This document shows, in pieces, positions 1-9,983 of a stretch of 64,000 bases of DNA. The translations under genes and the position numbers were made by a program. Below the pieces are notes generated by a model. The model ran no database searches and had not been told where the DNA came from. It worked only from the letters and a program-made list of their open reading frames with translations. Origin of the DNA: Iris pallida (taxonomy: Eukaryota > Streptophyta > Magnoliopsida > Asparagales > Iridaceae); contig JANAVB010042363.1 of the NCBI GenBank assembly GCA_029216955.1, positions 1-64,000 on the forward strand, written 5' to 3'. Numbering within the stretch: position 1 is the stretch's first letter; the number at the start of each line of letters is the position of its first letter.

Positions 1-1051
1 GGCGTTTGTGGAGCACATCAACCTGGTCCTAAATTACAGGATCGCATTAGACGTATGGTTATTATTGGCCCTCTATGGTATCAGATGCCATTGAATATGC
101 AAAAATATCGTGCTTGTCAAATCCATGCAGACTTCATCATCAACCCTCAGAGTTCTTACACCCGACTGCTGCTTCATGGCCTTTTGAAGCTTGGGGTATG
201 GACATCATAGGTCCTATAATCCTCCTTTCTTCTAGAGGACATCGGTTCATATTGGCGATAACCGATTACTTCTCTAAGTGGGCCGAAGCTATACCTCTGG
301 CTGAAGTCAAGACTAGCAGTGTCATCAATTTCGTTAAACACCATGTCTATATAGATTCGGTGTACCTCGCAGAATCATTCATGACAATGGACCTCAATTC
401 ATTAGTCAGAAGTTCACTAGATTCTGCGATGATCATCGGATTAACAATGTTGCTTCGACGGCGTACAATCCTGCCGCTAATGGTTTAGCTGAAGCCTTTA
501 ACAAAACCATTATTAAGCTCCTTAAGAAGTTTGTATCCACTAACAAACGGAATTGGAGCGAGAAACTTGGTGAATGTCTTTGGGCCTATCGAACTACAGT
601 CCGCAATCCCACCGGCTTTACACCTTTCTTTTTGGTGTATGGCTGTGAAGCTGTCCTTCCTTTGGAGTTACAAATTCCTTCTTTAAGGATCGCTATTGCC
701 AATAAGCTTACCACAGAAAATAATGACCTTCTTCGACTCCAAGAGTTGGAAGCATTGGATGAAAAGCGGTTAATGGCTCAACAGCATATTGAGTTATACC
801 AAGCCTGCATCTCAAAGACATTTAATCGTAAAGTGAAGGTCAGAGCCTTTCAGCAAGGAGAACTTGTTCTAACGGTCAGACGTCCTATGACTATGACTCA
901 TATGAGCAAAGGAAAATTCGATGCAAAATGGGAAGGTCCCTATGTTGTGAGCAAAGTCTTCTCAAATGGTGCTTATCAACTTTCAGAACTTGATGGTCGA
1001 GTTGCTATGATGCCTATCAATGGCAAATTCTTAAAGAAGTATTATGTATAA
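1..1051 (+). pseudogene. Integrase end of Tat-type pol, frameshifted
   Basis: This is the C-terminal part of the polyprotein that inserts element cDNA into host DNA. Visible in order are the tail of the HHCC zinc region (1-130), the core with WGMDIIGP and DYFSKWAEA (about 180-300), a DNGPQF-like second acidic site near 390, AANGLAEAFNKT with the last catalytic E (about 475-505), WAYRTT near 585, and the distal region ending in NGKFLKKYYV at a TAA (1049-1051). The reading frame changes at least three times (near 60-75, 110-130 and 440-490), so it cannot make an intact protein. RT and RNase H would lie upstream of the window. Confidence 0.85.
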
Positions 1052-1135
1052 ATGTAAATATTTGTAAATTATCAGACAAGATCAAGTTCATAAATAAAAT
1101 GCAAATTTTATTTCATCATATGATAGCACATAATA

Positions 1136-1455
1136 TTAAAGGTCACTATCATCTTTCTCTACATTTGGACGAGGGCCACTGCCGTCCTTCTCAAAAATAC
1201 GGTCAGTAAAGAGTCGAGAACTTCCTTGCTGGATCCCACAAGAAATTTGCAGGCAGCCATCCTCATGGCTTCTTCTTCTTTAGTCCTTCCGGGTTCAAGC
1301 AGGAAGTCCAGAATGTCTCGTGGTGGCTGAGGTGTAGATGAACCTTCGCCTGCTTTTGCCTCCTTCGGTTGGATTGGATCGGCAGGGCGTTCTTCAGTGC
1401 CCTTCTCAACCTTCGAGGCGATTTCGGCCTTCTTAGATGCTTCTCCGGACGACAT
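1136..1455 (-). CDS. Small antisense ORF of the Tat element, unknown function
   Basis: An ATG at 1455 opens a 98-codon frame to 1159. The product is hydrophilic, rich in K, E and P, with a more helical second half (DILDFLLEP, then a run of charged and aliphatic residues). A different frame over the last third stays open to a stop at 1136-1138 and gives a more acidic end, so an indel may have switched frames. A TATA-like box sits 46-57 nt upstream (1501-1512) and the tandem array lies just beyond it. I do not recognise the protein. It may be a remnant or second part of the larger antisense gene at 2298-7033, or an independent unit. Confidence 0.4.
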
Positions 1456-1500
1456 TTTTATGTTGAAGAACAGAAGTGTTTATTCCTGTCAGATTTCTGC

Positions 1501-1512
1501 TATATTTATATA
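1501..1512 (-). promoter_or_regulatory. TATA-like box for the small antisense ORF
   Basis: Read on the minus strand the sequence is TATATAAATATA. It ends 46 nt before the ATG at 1455, a normal spacing for a plant promoter with a short 5' UTR. Inferred from sequence only. Confidence 0.35.
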
Positions 1513-1531
1513 GACAGAAGTTCCTCAAATA

Positions 1532-2112
1532 ATGAAACGACGGTTCATCCGTTCATTTATTACATTCATCCGACGGTTCATCCGTTCATTAACTTCCGAC
1601 GGTTCATCCGTTCATTTATCACATTCATCCGACGGTTCATCCGTTCATTTATCACATTCACCTGACGGTTCATCCGTTCATTTATTTACACTCATCCGAC
1701 GGTTCATCCGTTCATTTATTACATTCATCCGACGGTTCATCCGTTCATTAACTTCCGACGGTTCATCCGTTCATTTATTACATTCATCCGACGGTTCATC
1801 CGTTCATTAACTTCCGACGGTTCATCCGTTCATTTATCACATTCATCCGACGGTTCATCCGTTCATTTATCACATTCACCTGACGGTTCATCCGTTCATT
1901 TATTTACACTCATCCGACGATTCGTCCGTTCGTTAATCTCTGACGGTTCATCCGTTCTTCTATTGTGACGGTTAACCCGTTCATTTATTATCATTTGATG
2001 GTTAATTCGTTCATTTCAATATCATTTGACGATTTACTCGTTCTTTCATTGTTACTTGACGGTATTCCCGTTCACTCATTTTTCATATACATTGACGATT
2101 CATCATCGTCAT
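1532..2112. repeat. Tandem array, 25-36 bp units, core GACGGTTCATCCGTTCAT
   Basis: About 18-19 units begin with GACGGTTCATCCGTTCAT or a decayed form and differ in a 7-16 bp spacer. Spacer types follow the order A B C D E A B A B C D E, so a five-unit higher-order repeat of about 160 bp has itself been duplicated. The last six or so units (after about 1915) are progressively diverged. Each unit contains ACGG-TTCAT-CCGT, a small inverted repeat. It lies between the two antisense transcription units. Such arrays are known in the 3' region of Ogre/Tat elements and can seed satellite DNA. Confidence 0.9.
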
Positions 2113-2297
2113 CTTCTACATCAGCAACTTGTCGTTTTCGATTAAGTTGTCAATAAATATCTATCTATTATTTATATCTGAATAAGATATGCAATAAATA
2201 ATGGAGCCACAACAAAATGTCTTTTATTCAATCAGAATATAAGACAGTACAAAAATGCTTCCACAGCAACAAAAACAAAGATACAAAAGAGTTTTAA

Positions 2298-5200
2298 TCA
2301 AGAGGGAGGAACAATCAAATTGTTGATCTGTTGCTTCAAGGTCTGCAACTCTTCTTCGTGACTAGTGTTACTCTCATTCTTGCTTCTTCCATCCCTTTTT
2401 CTTCATCAAAAACAGGCATATCTATTGTCCTGCGGGTAATTTCAGCACTATGAGTCTCTTCATACTCATTTTTCTCTTGAATTAGGGCATTGAGTTGTTC
2501 AATCATGAGTCGTTGATTGGCAGTTTCTTCTTCAAATTCCTTCTGAAGGCGAATGATTTCCGCTTTCAATCCAGTAAGCCTCTGTCCTTTGTTCTCAGCT
2601 GCCAAAGTAACTGATTCTATCTTTGAGTTGAATTCAGCTGACTTTGCAGAATGAGCTTCTAAAAGATTCTGAAGGTTTATCCTTTCAATATCAGCTTCTT
2701 GGGCTAGTCGCTCATATTCGGCTTGCACCAGAGAATCTACATTCTTCTTCTTGAGCTCTTTATATTTCTTATGGATACTTCCAACTCATCCAATATATAT
2801 TCAAGAAGAATGGCTTGAGCCTCATCTCCTTGATCCCTTATGGCTCTTATTAAAAAAGAAGTTGGCTTCCTAACCATAATAAAGTCAGCTCCTTCCTTCT
2901 CTATCATCTTATGGGCAAGAGATCCCAACGATTCAAAAAAGCACTTGGTAAATGATTGTACAACTTGCTGATTGATGGCTATAGTTCCAGGAGTCGAAGC
3001 TACCCCTGTTGAGGATGGGGTAGTCGGTTGCTCAATCCTTTGCTGCTGAATGATAGGCTCTTTAAACAAAGGAGCCAGAGTGGAACTAGCTGCTCCTCCT
3101 GTTTGTTCTTCTGCAAAAAATAAAATTATTATTTTACTAATTTGCCAATAAACAAAAAGATCAAATTAAAAAGCAGTCTTACCTTGATTGGATCTAACAA
3201 CAACTGTATTTCCTGCTGGAATAGACTCCCGTTGAACGGAAGTAGCTTCAATTGCGACAGCTTGGCTGCTGCCCGCTTCAGAGCCGCAAGATAAGTGATG
3301 GCTACTACTAACAACTACCGTTGGAATAGGCACCATAGCCAGGTCCATCGGAGGTGTTGGTAGAGTATCAAGACCTGCAAGAACTACAAATGAAGATATT
3401 AGATATCAATCTATTTTAAAGAAAGAAGATTGTTAAATCTCATTTTATACCTTGGGGTTCGGTGGCGGGATTCTCTTGCTGAACATCTTCACCAGCCGCT
3501 TCTTCAGGAAATATTTCTATCTCGACGTCTTCATCAGGGTTAACAACCTTTTCTACGGACGCCTCTACTTCAATATCCTTTTTAGGATCCGAAGCATCGT
3601 CGGCGGTATCAAGAGATATGTGTTCTTCGTTGTCCCCTTCAGGATTCTGTATATACTTATCAACATTTCCAGATGAAGAGCTTTCTTCATCCTTATCTTC
3701 TTCTTCTTCTTGAGCTGCATTCCCACTGTCAGTTGCGGTTAGATCCTCATGCAGGCTATAACAATCTTCTAAAGCTTCGATCATTTCACGCTCTTCTTCT
3801 TCACGAAGAGTCTTTAGAGTAGGAGGAAGCTGAGTCGTCTCCGCGACAGGTGAAAGGGGTCGTGTAATATTTAGCTCCTCTTCAATGATGTTTTCTCTGA
3901 GTATTTCAACTTCAGTTCTGGGGTCAAGATCTCCCCTTTGTTCAGTCTCTTCAAGGATTTTACTCCCTGATTCAGAAACAGGGGTGGGAGATGGCATTAT
4001 AAATCCTGCTGCAGCATCTACTGAAGTCAGGAGTTGTTTGGAAGAAGAGGCTTCTAAATTTCTTCTGGTGACCAACTTCTTCTTTTTTCTGTGTAGAGGT
4101 CTGTCGGGACTCTCCACATTTATTGGTGCTGTTTGTTTCTGTATAGAAGTTGGTGTAGTAGCAACTTCCTGATTTGTCTCGGCTAGCTGCAGAGATTGGG
4201 ATCTTGTAGTCACTTTATCAGAAGAATGCTCCAAGACCAATTTTTTCTTTGCTGCAGGAGCAGGAGGCTCCTCTCTTCTTCTTTTCTTGGCAGGAGACTT
4301 TCCCACTCTCAGAGAGATCCGCATTGCTGCGTTTACCTCTTGTTGGAACATCATTTCTCTTGAAGTTTCTAGGGGTTCATCTGCCGGCTCGTTTTGCCTC
4401 ATCATTGGCAGGGATTGATAAAGCTATCCTCCCTTTTCTCAATCTTATCGCAGAAAGCAAAACTATCGGCGAGATTAAAGTTCTCGGCAAAAGTATTTGC
4501 AGATGTGTAAAATACCGAGTATGTAAAGAGCATCCGAGGCCCTTGAGGAGTGCTCTTTGGTGGCATCGAGAAGGTAGCCTTTGTGTCACGGGCATTGTAG
4601 TAGGCCCAAGCTCGGGCCCCGTCAATCAAGAAACCCTTGCCCTGAAGGCAGGTGATTGCGTTCCCTACGTGGAACTGATCATACCCAAATTGTCTAGCAA
4701 AACGGCTAGGGAGGTATGGTTCCAAAAAGCATTCTTCTTCAAAGCGGTATACTAAATGAGATGGTCGAATTGTCTTCAACCATTCAAAGGCCACACGGTT
4801 TAAGGGCTGCAGCTTTGAATCTACCATGTTGGATGGCATCTGGTCATGACCGGTCGGGAGAGGGGCGCAACAGAAGTTCCATCCTCTGTTCAAATTTAAA
4901 ACAAATCTGCACTCACTCAGAGAGGTGTACTTCCATTTACCCTGAGAATATCTGCGCAAGAAGCTGCCATCTACTGGTCCCATACCAGGGTCCATTAAAG
5001 TTGGATAGTGGAGGAGTAACCATCCAAAGAGATAAGTGTACGGCAGTTCGAGACGGGGGAATTCTTTCTCTCCCTTTGCCTTCAGCATCGAGTCAACATA
5101 CAAGCGAAGACTCGCATTCAATCTGCAGGTCATTGCCGATAACAAGTCAACCTTATAACCGAAGACTAGCTTGACGGCAGCAAAAAGTACACCGCGATGA

Positions 5201-7033
5201 AAACGGTCCACTGCACTAGATCCCGGGACCACGAATCGTCTGAGCCAGTGTGTCAGAAACCCTGCTAACTGGGCTTCTTTGGACATGGGTCTGTAACCCA
5301 TTCTCAAAAAACTCTCCAAAATGCCACCTTTCTTTAAAGGTGGACATTGATAATCATCCTTCATTTCCTTATCATAATGTTTACTTTCTTCCATCATCTT
5401 CATGACTTCCGTGTTAATTAAGGGTTTGAAAAAATGAGGGTAACATTTGTCATTTTCTTGGTTTTCTTCTCTTCAATATGATTTAAGAACAAATATGGCA
5501 ACCACTTCGAAGAATAGCAAGTGTTGGCCGTAGCACTCTTATAGTACAAAGAGCAAATTTTGTAATGGCATAGCAGTTCCTCAAACACTGCTACCATTTC
5601 TGCATTTTCTTTTCTGAGTTTCTCCAACTCGTCATTTGTGGGAACAAACTCCTCATATGGAGCATCCGCCATGGGCAAGTATGAGATGTACTTCATCTCG
5701 TGAAGTGCAAACCCCATCTCTCCTCCCGGGGTCATGAAGGTTCCTGTCCTGTAATTGTATCGCTCAGCCAAGGCCAAAAACATATGAGGGTTAGGAGCAA
5801 ACCCGTATACAGTGGCATGCACTGCTTGAAACAGGTTAATTTGTTGGAGTTTGTCTTGGAAGGCTGTCAGAACCCAATTTGTAATACAATTCCATCGCTT
5901 GTAATCTGGATTCACTAATCCAGTCATTCTGATATCCTGTTCAGGGTATTTTCCTTCTTCCTTCGCAAATTCATTTGCGAATATAGGGGTTCTGACGGGC
6001 ATCAGCATCGAGGAGTTCTCCGGTGGAATGCAGCTGGGTCTCAAACCTCTCAACATAACACTGTATCTGTCAGAAGAGCTGTAAAACATATCTTTCCCGT
6101 TAACCTTCTTTACAAAGATCTTCCCTGCACGAGCATCCTGGAGAAGAGTGATATTCCATTCCATCTTCCTTGGATAGCTCGCATGAGCGTACCGTGACAA
6201 AGGAAGGCATCGAGCAATATCAGGAATGAAGAATGATCTGTCTTCCCGGTGGACTACCATCTCCTCCATCCTTGGCCTAGGCTGGGAGACTTTTTCAAAG
6301 GCATCACCAAACAAGAATAAGGGTTTCTTGTGGATAACAGCATCTGCTGATTCCAGAGGCTGTCCATTCATCAGACACATTAAAGTTTCGTTGTCCTGAG
6401 AAATCAATATTGCCTGACGAGAAGCCGGCAGATCGTACTGAGGATAATGGACATGAGACAAATTTTCTTTATATTCAGATTCAGACAAAGTTCCCACAAA
6501 ATGTTCATAGTTTGGATCTTTATTGGTTTCAACTGCATCAAAAACAGATGAAGATCAGTACAAGTCAAAAACTCTATTTTTCAGACAAGCAAAACAGAAG
6601 AGTACACAATCCTCAGATTGCGCTAACATGGATTGCGCAATATTAGTTTGCGCATCATAAATAGGGTGCGCAAACCAATCGATTGCACATCCAGCGCAAA
6701 TCAATCGATTGCGCTGACTTTCTGTCAGCACAAATTCGATAGATTGCGCAGGATTATAGCCTTCATAAAAATGAAGACTGACTGTTTATGCAACCAAAAA
6801 AACCCTAAAAAGGGTGGCGCAATTTGAACTTATCTCTAAAAAGAGATGAGTTTCGAAGATCGAAGGAAGTCAAAACACCCTAAAAAGGGGTTTCGATCGG
6901 TTTTACTACCTATCAGAGCAGGGTGCGCAGACTCATGTCGAGATGCTCGCCGAGCAACTCTGTCAGAGGATTCGGCCGGAGCTTTTCCCTTCGCAGCGGC
7001 GGCGGCGGCAACATTAGATCGTCGGGGCGCCAT
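2298..7033 (-). pseudogene. Antisense spliced gene of the Tat element, plant-mobile-domain protein, frame-damaged
   Basis: Four exons can be placed on the minus strand: 7033-6910, 6532-3451, 3374-3183 and 3110-2298. All three introns (377, 76 and 72 nt) have GT and AG ends and each junction keeps the reading frame. Exon 1 starts with a basic, alanine-rich segment (MAPRRSNVAAAAAA). Exon 2 carries a region resembling the plant mobile domain seen in transposon-derived proteins: a stretch with NYRTGTFMTPGGE and, after a break, FLTHWLRRFVVP and RFARQFGYDQ. The rest is acidic and low-complexity, and exon 4 ends in a predicted coiled coil. Frame breaks lie at an A/T run (5429-5434), near 4402-4425, near 2740-2790 and near 2340-2370, so this copy is probably dead. 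It runs antisense to the element's own genomic RNA. Role in the element is unknown. Confidence 0.7.
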
Positions 7034-7127
7034 GGAAGTCGTCGGAGAAAGAAGACAGAAAGGGTTCGGGGATTTTTCTCTCAAAAGCACGAAGGAGGCA
7101 AAGTAAAAAATGAAATGAAGAAGTGGG

Positions 7128-7136
7128 CTATTTATA
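7128..7136 (-). promoter_or_regulatory. TATA box of the antisense plant-mobile-domain gene
   Basis: Minus-strand TATAAATAG lies 95 nt upstream of the ATG at 7033, between that gene and the LTR. A start of transcription near 7100 would give a UTR of about 65-70 nt. With the in-phase introns it makes the antisense gene a complete transcription unit. Inferred from sequence. Confidence 0.5.
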
Positions 7137-7284
7137 ACCTTTGAAATACGAAACGGCTGCCTTGGACTGCGCCTAAAAATTTGGGGGCACTTCACTTTGC
7201 GCAGACAGCTCATCATCATGCGCAACTTGATTCAAAATTCAAAAAATTCAAAGTATTTTGAAACTTTGAATCAAATCAACTTTC

Positions 7285-7304
7285 GAAAACTTTGAAGGGG
7301 GTCT
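7285..7304 (+). other. Polypurine tract of the Tat element
   Basis: The purine-rich stretch containing TTTGAAGGGGGTC directly precedes the TGTA that opens the LTR. A tract at this spot primes second-strand synthesis in LTR retrotransposons. The position and sequence support the LTR start I chose. Confidence 0.5.
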
Positions 7305-8161
7305 TGTAGGTCCTAAAAAATCAAGTTGCATCAATCAACAAAGTCAAGAAATCAAGAAACCCATCATTTGGATGAATTACGCAGACAATAGATTGCGCAT
7401 ACTGCTTTGCGCACACTTCCAACTGCGCAGACTGACGTGGCAGAAGTCATCATTACCAAATCAAATCAAATCTTTTCTGACAACTGACAGCACGAATAAC
7501 AAGGAATTTGTTCGTTTCCTGCGCCGCACAGTGCTCGAGGGCGGCTGACAGCTGGCAGCGCAAACCAATCCTGCGCAGTTTGAGTCTGCGCAAACCATGT
7601 ATGCGCAATTCAACTCTGCGCACTCCATCAATATAATTGATAAGTTACACGTGGCATTCATGCCATCGATTGCTCATTACGTGGCAACTGTTTATGCACG
7701 ATCATGCGCATTTCTATCAAATGATGCCATGTGTCCATGATAGTTGGCCCACGATCCAGTAACTGTCTGCGCAAATCAATGTTGCGCAAACCAATGCTGC
7801 GCAAATCATCCTGTGCAGTCCAAAATAACTGAAAGTTAGTTATTTTCAGAACTCTATAAATAGAGTTTCAAGTCTTCATTTTAAGGGGATCAAGATCAGA
7901 GATCAGAAATCAGAGAGTTCAGGAGTTCTTGCCAAAGTGCTGCTGCATTCTTCCGAGACTTTTGTCTTCAACTTCAGAGGCTTTTGCCTTCAGTTTCCAG
8001 AGTTGTTTTCAACTTCAAAGGCTTCGTCTTCACAGTTCACATCGTCCAAGGGATAAAGCAATCGTCATCAAGATTGGATTCCTATAGTTGTAATTTTTCC
8101 AGAATTCTTGTAATCTTTATTACAGTTTGTATCAATAAAGTTCTATACTTTTGTTTTTACA
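7305..8161 (+). repeat. 3' LTR of the Tat element (857 bp)
   Basis: It starts TGTAGGTCC after the polypurine tract and ends TTTTTACA just before foreign integrase coding resumes, giving TGTA/TACA ends. A TATA box (CTATAAATAG, 7854-7863) and an AATAAA signal (8134-8139) fall in the expected order. The U3 part upstream of the TATA is crowded with TGCGCA: I count 11 copies between 7390 and 7815. Flanking bases on the right are AACAC; the left flank is outside the window, so no duplication can be tested. Confidence 0.65.
7854..7863 (+). promoter_or_regulatory. TATA box of the Tat 3' LTR
   Basis: CTATAAATAG in a good plant TATA context. It lies downstream of the TGCGCA-rich block and about 270 bp before the AATAAA signal, as expected for the U3-R border of an LTR. 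Confidence 0.55.
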
Positions 8162-9983
8162 AACACTGCTGTCCTTTGATTTTCTGCTTTCATTTGTTGA
8201 CAGACGAGACACCTGGATACGAATCTGGCGACTTCTCTTTTCATCCCGTGCCACCAAAACGTCTATTTCAAATCTTTATACATTTTAGTGCTGCCCGGAT
8301 GAATAGAATATTGTGAGTTATGGGCTTCTGTCATGACCTCCGTTCTTAAATCTCCACTGGGCACACATAATCGATCTTCGAATCTTAGCGATCCGTCCAG
8401 ATGCTTTCTTATCCCGGTCTGGTGCCCTGCTTCCGTTTGTTTCCAAATTTTCTGAAGTTTTGAGTCACTTTGTTGGGCTTCCTTAATTCTATCTATCAAG
8501 GAGGATTGCACTTGTAAGTTTTGCCATATCCCATCAGTTATCGGGCATATTACTTCAATTTCCATTTTCCTCAAATCCTTAAGGATTTCCTTGGGTGTAT
8601 TAAAAAAAAAGCTTCGGGTCTTCTACTTAAGGCATCGGCCACCTTATTAGCCTTGCCTGGATGATATGTTAATTCCATATCAAAGTCTTTCAATAGCTCC
8701 AACCATCTTCTTTGTCTCATTTTGATTTCCTTTTGTGTGAAGACATACTTTAAGCTCTTATGGTCTGTGTATATTTTGATTCTTTCTCCGTATAAATAGT
8801 GTCTCCATAATTTGAGTGCGAACACCACCGCTGCAAGTTCCAGATCATGAGTTGGATAATTTCTTTCATGTGTCTTTAATTACCGGGATGCATATGCTAT
8901 GACTCTTCCGTGCTGCATCAGTACACATCCTAGACCCTTTCCTGATGCATCACTATATATCTCATATCCACCCGAACCAGACGGTAATGCCAGTATTGGG
9001 GCTGAAATTAATCTTTTCTTTAATTCGTCAAATGCTGCTTGACATTTCTCTGTCCAGTTAAACTTTTCTTCCTTCCGGGTAAGACGGGTTAAAGGTTCTG
9101 CAATTCTTGAAAAATTCTCTACGAATCTTCGGTAATAACCAGCCAATCCTAGGAAACTTCTGATTTCTGCTACGGACTTAGGTGTCGGCCAAGACTTAAC
9201 TGCTTCCACCTTCTTCGGATCTACCGAGATGCCTTCTCCGCTGACGATATGCCCTAGAAATGGTATTTGGTCCAGCCAAAATTCACATTTACTAAGCTTG
9301 GCATATAATTGTTCCTCCCGCAGAGTTTGCAATACTATCCTCAAGTGCTTTTCATGCTCCTCTTCACTTTTGGAGTATATAAGAATGTCATCAATGAATA
9401 CAATCACAAATTTATCCAGATATTGATAAAACACTCGATTCATCAGGTCCATAAATATAGCTGGTGCATTTGTCAACCCGAATGGCATAACTAAGAATTC
9501 GTAATGCCCATACCGAGTTCTAAATGCAGTCTTTGGAATATCTTCCTTCTTTACCTTTACTTGATGATATCCGGACCTCAAATCAATTTTTGAAAATACC
9601 CTTGCCTCTCCTAACTGATCAAACAATTGATCGATCCTAGGTAAGGGATATTTATTTTTGATGGTAACCTCATTCAAGGCCCTATAATCAATCACTAGGC
9701 GTAGGGTACCATCCTTCTTTTTCATAAATAACACTGGTGCACCCCATGGCGAAGCGCTAGGCTGAATAAATCCCTTGGATAATAATTCCTTTATTTGTTT
9801 GTTTAACTCAGCCAACTCCTTCTTATTCATTGGGTATATCTTTTTGGCTATGGGTGCAGCTCCAGGTATTAAGTCTATAGAGAATTCTACAGCTCTATCT
9901 GGGGGTAGCCCTGGCAATTCTTCCGGGAATACGTCCTTAAATTCTTCCACTACCCTTGGAAATGATTGCTCTGCCACTCCTTA
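8162..9983 (-). pseudogene. RT, RNase H and integrase N-terminus of element 1
   Basis: Read leftward from 9977, RT shows [24 protein letters not shown], the [10 protein letters not shown] active site and [11 protein letters not shown], followed by RNase H ([28 protein letters not shown]). Then comes the integrase zinc region with HPGSTKMYKDL, WWHGMK and CLVCQQMKAENQ. Stops interrupt at 9981-9983, 8880-8882 and 8263-8265, and a frame change sits at an A run (8602-8610). Apart from that run, coding from gag to RNase H stays in one frame, so decay is mainly by point nonsense changes. Integrase is cut at 8162 by the Tat insertion. Confidence 0.9.

Larger units (their letters stand above)
1..8161 (+). 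mobile_element. Ty3/gypsy element, Tat lineage, 3' portion
   Basis: The 5' part lies outside the window. What remains, in order, is the end of pol (integrase), a small antisense ORF, a short-period tandem array, a long antisense spliced gene, a polypurine tract and the 3' LTR. Antisense ORFs and tandem repeats between pol and the 3' LTR are a known trait of Tat-lineage elements (Ogre, Retand, Grande, RIRE2 groups), so the order itself supports the lineage call. The right edge is sharp: after 8161 the sequence resumes as minus-strand integrase coding of a different gypsy element, so this copy inserted there. Confidence 0.8.

Noticed and set aside
8221..8260. TCTGGCGACTTCTC after the Tat LTR looked like a tRNA primer-binding site, suggesting a second tandem Tat copy
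   Set aside because: On the minus strand the same bases read as integrase coding (WWHGMKREVARF) continuous with element 1, so it is coding sequence of the host element.
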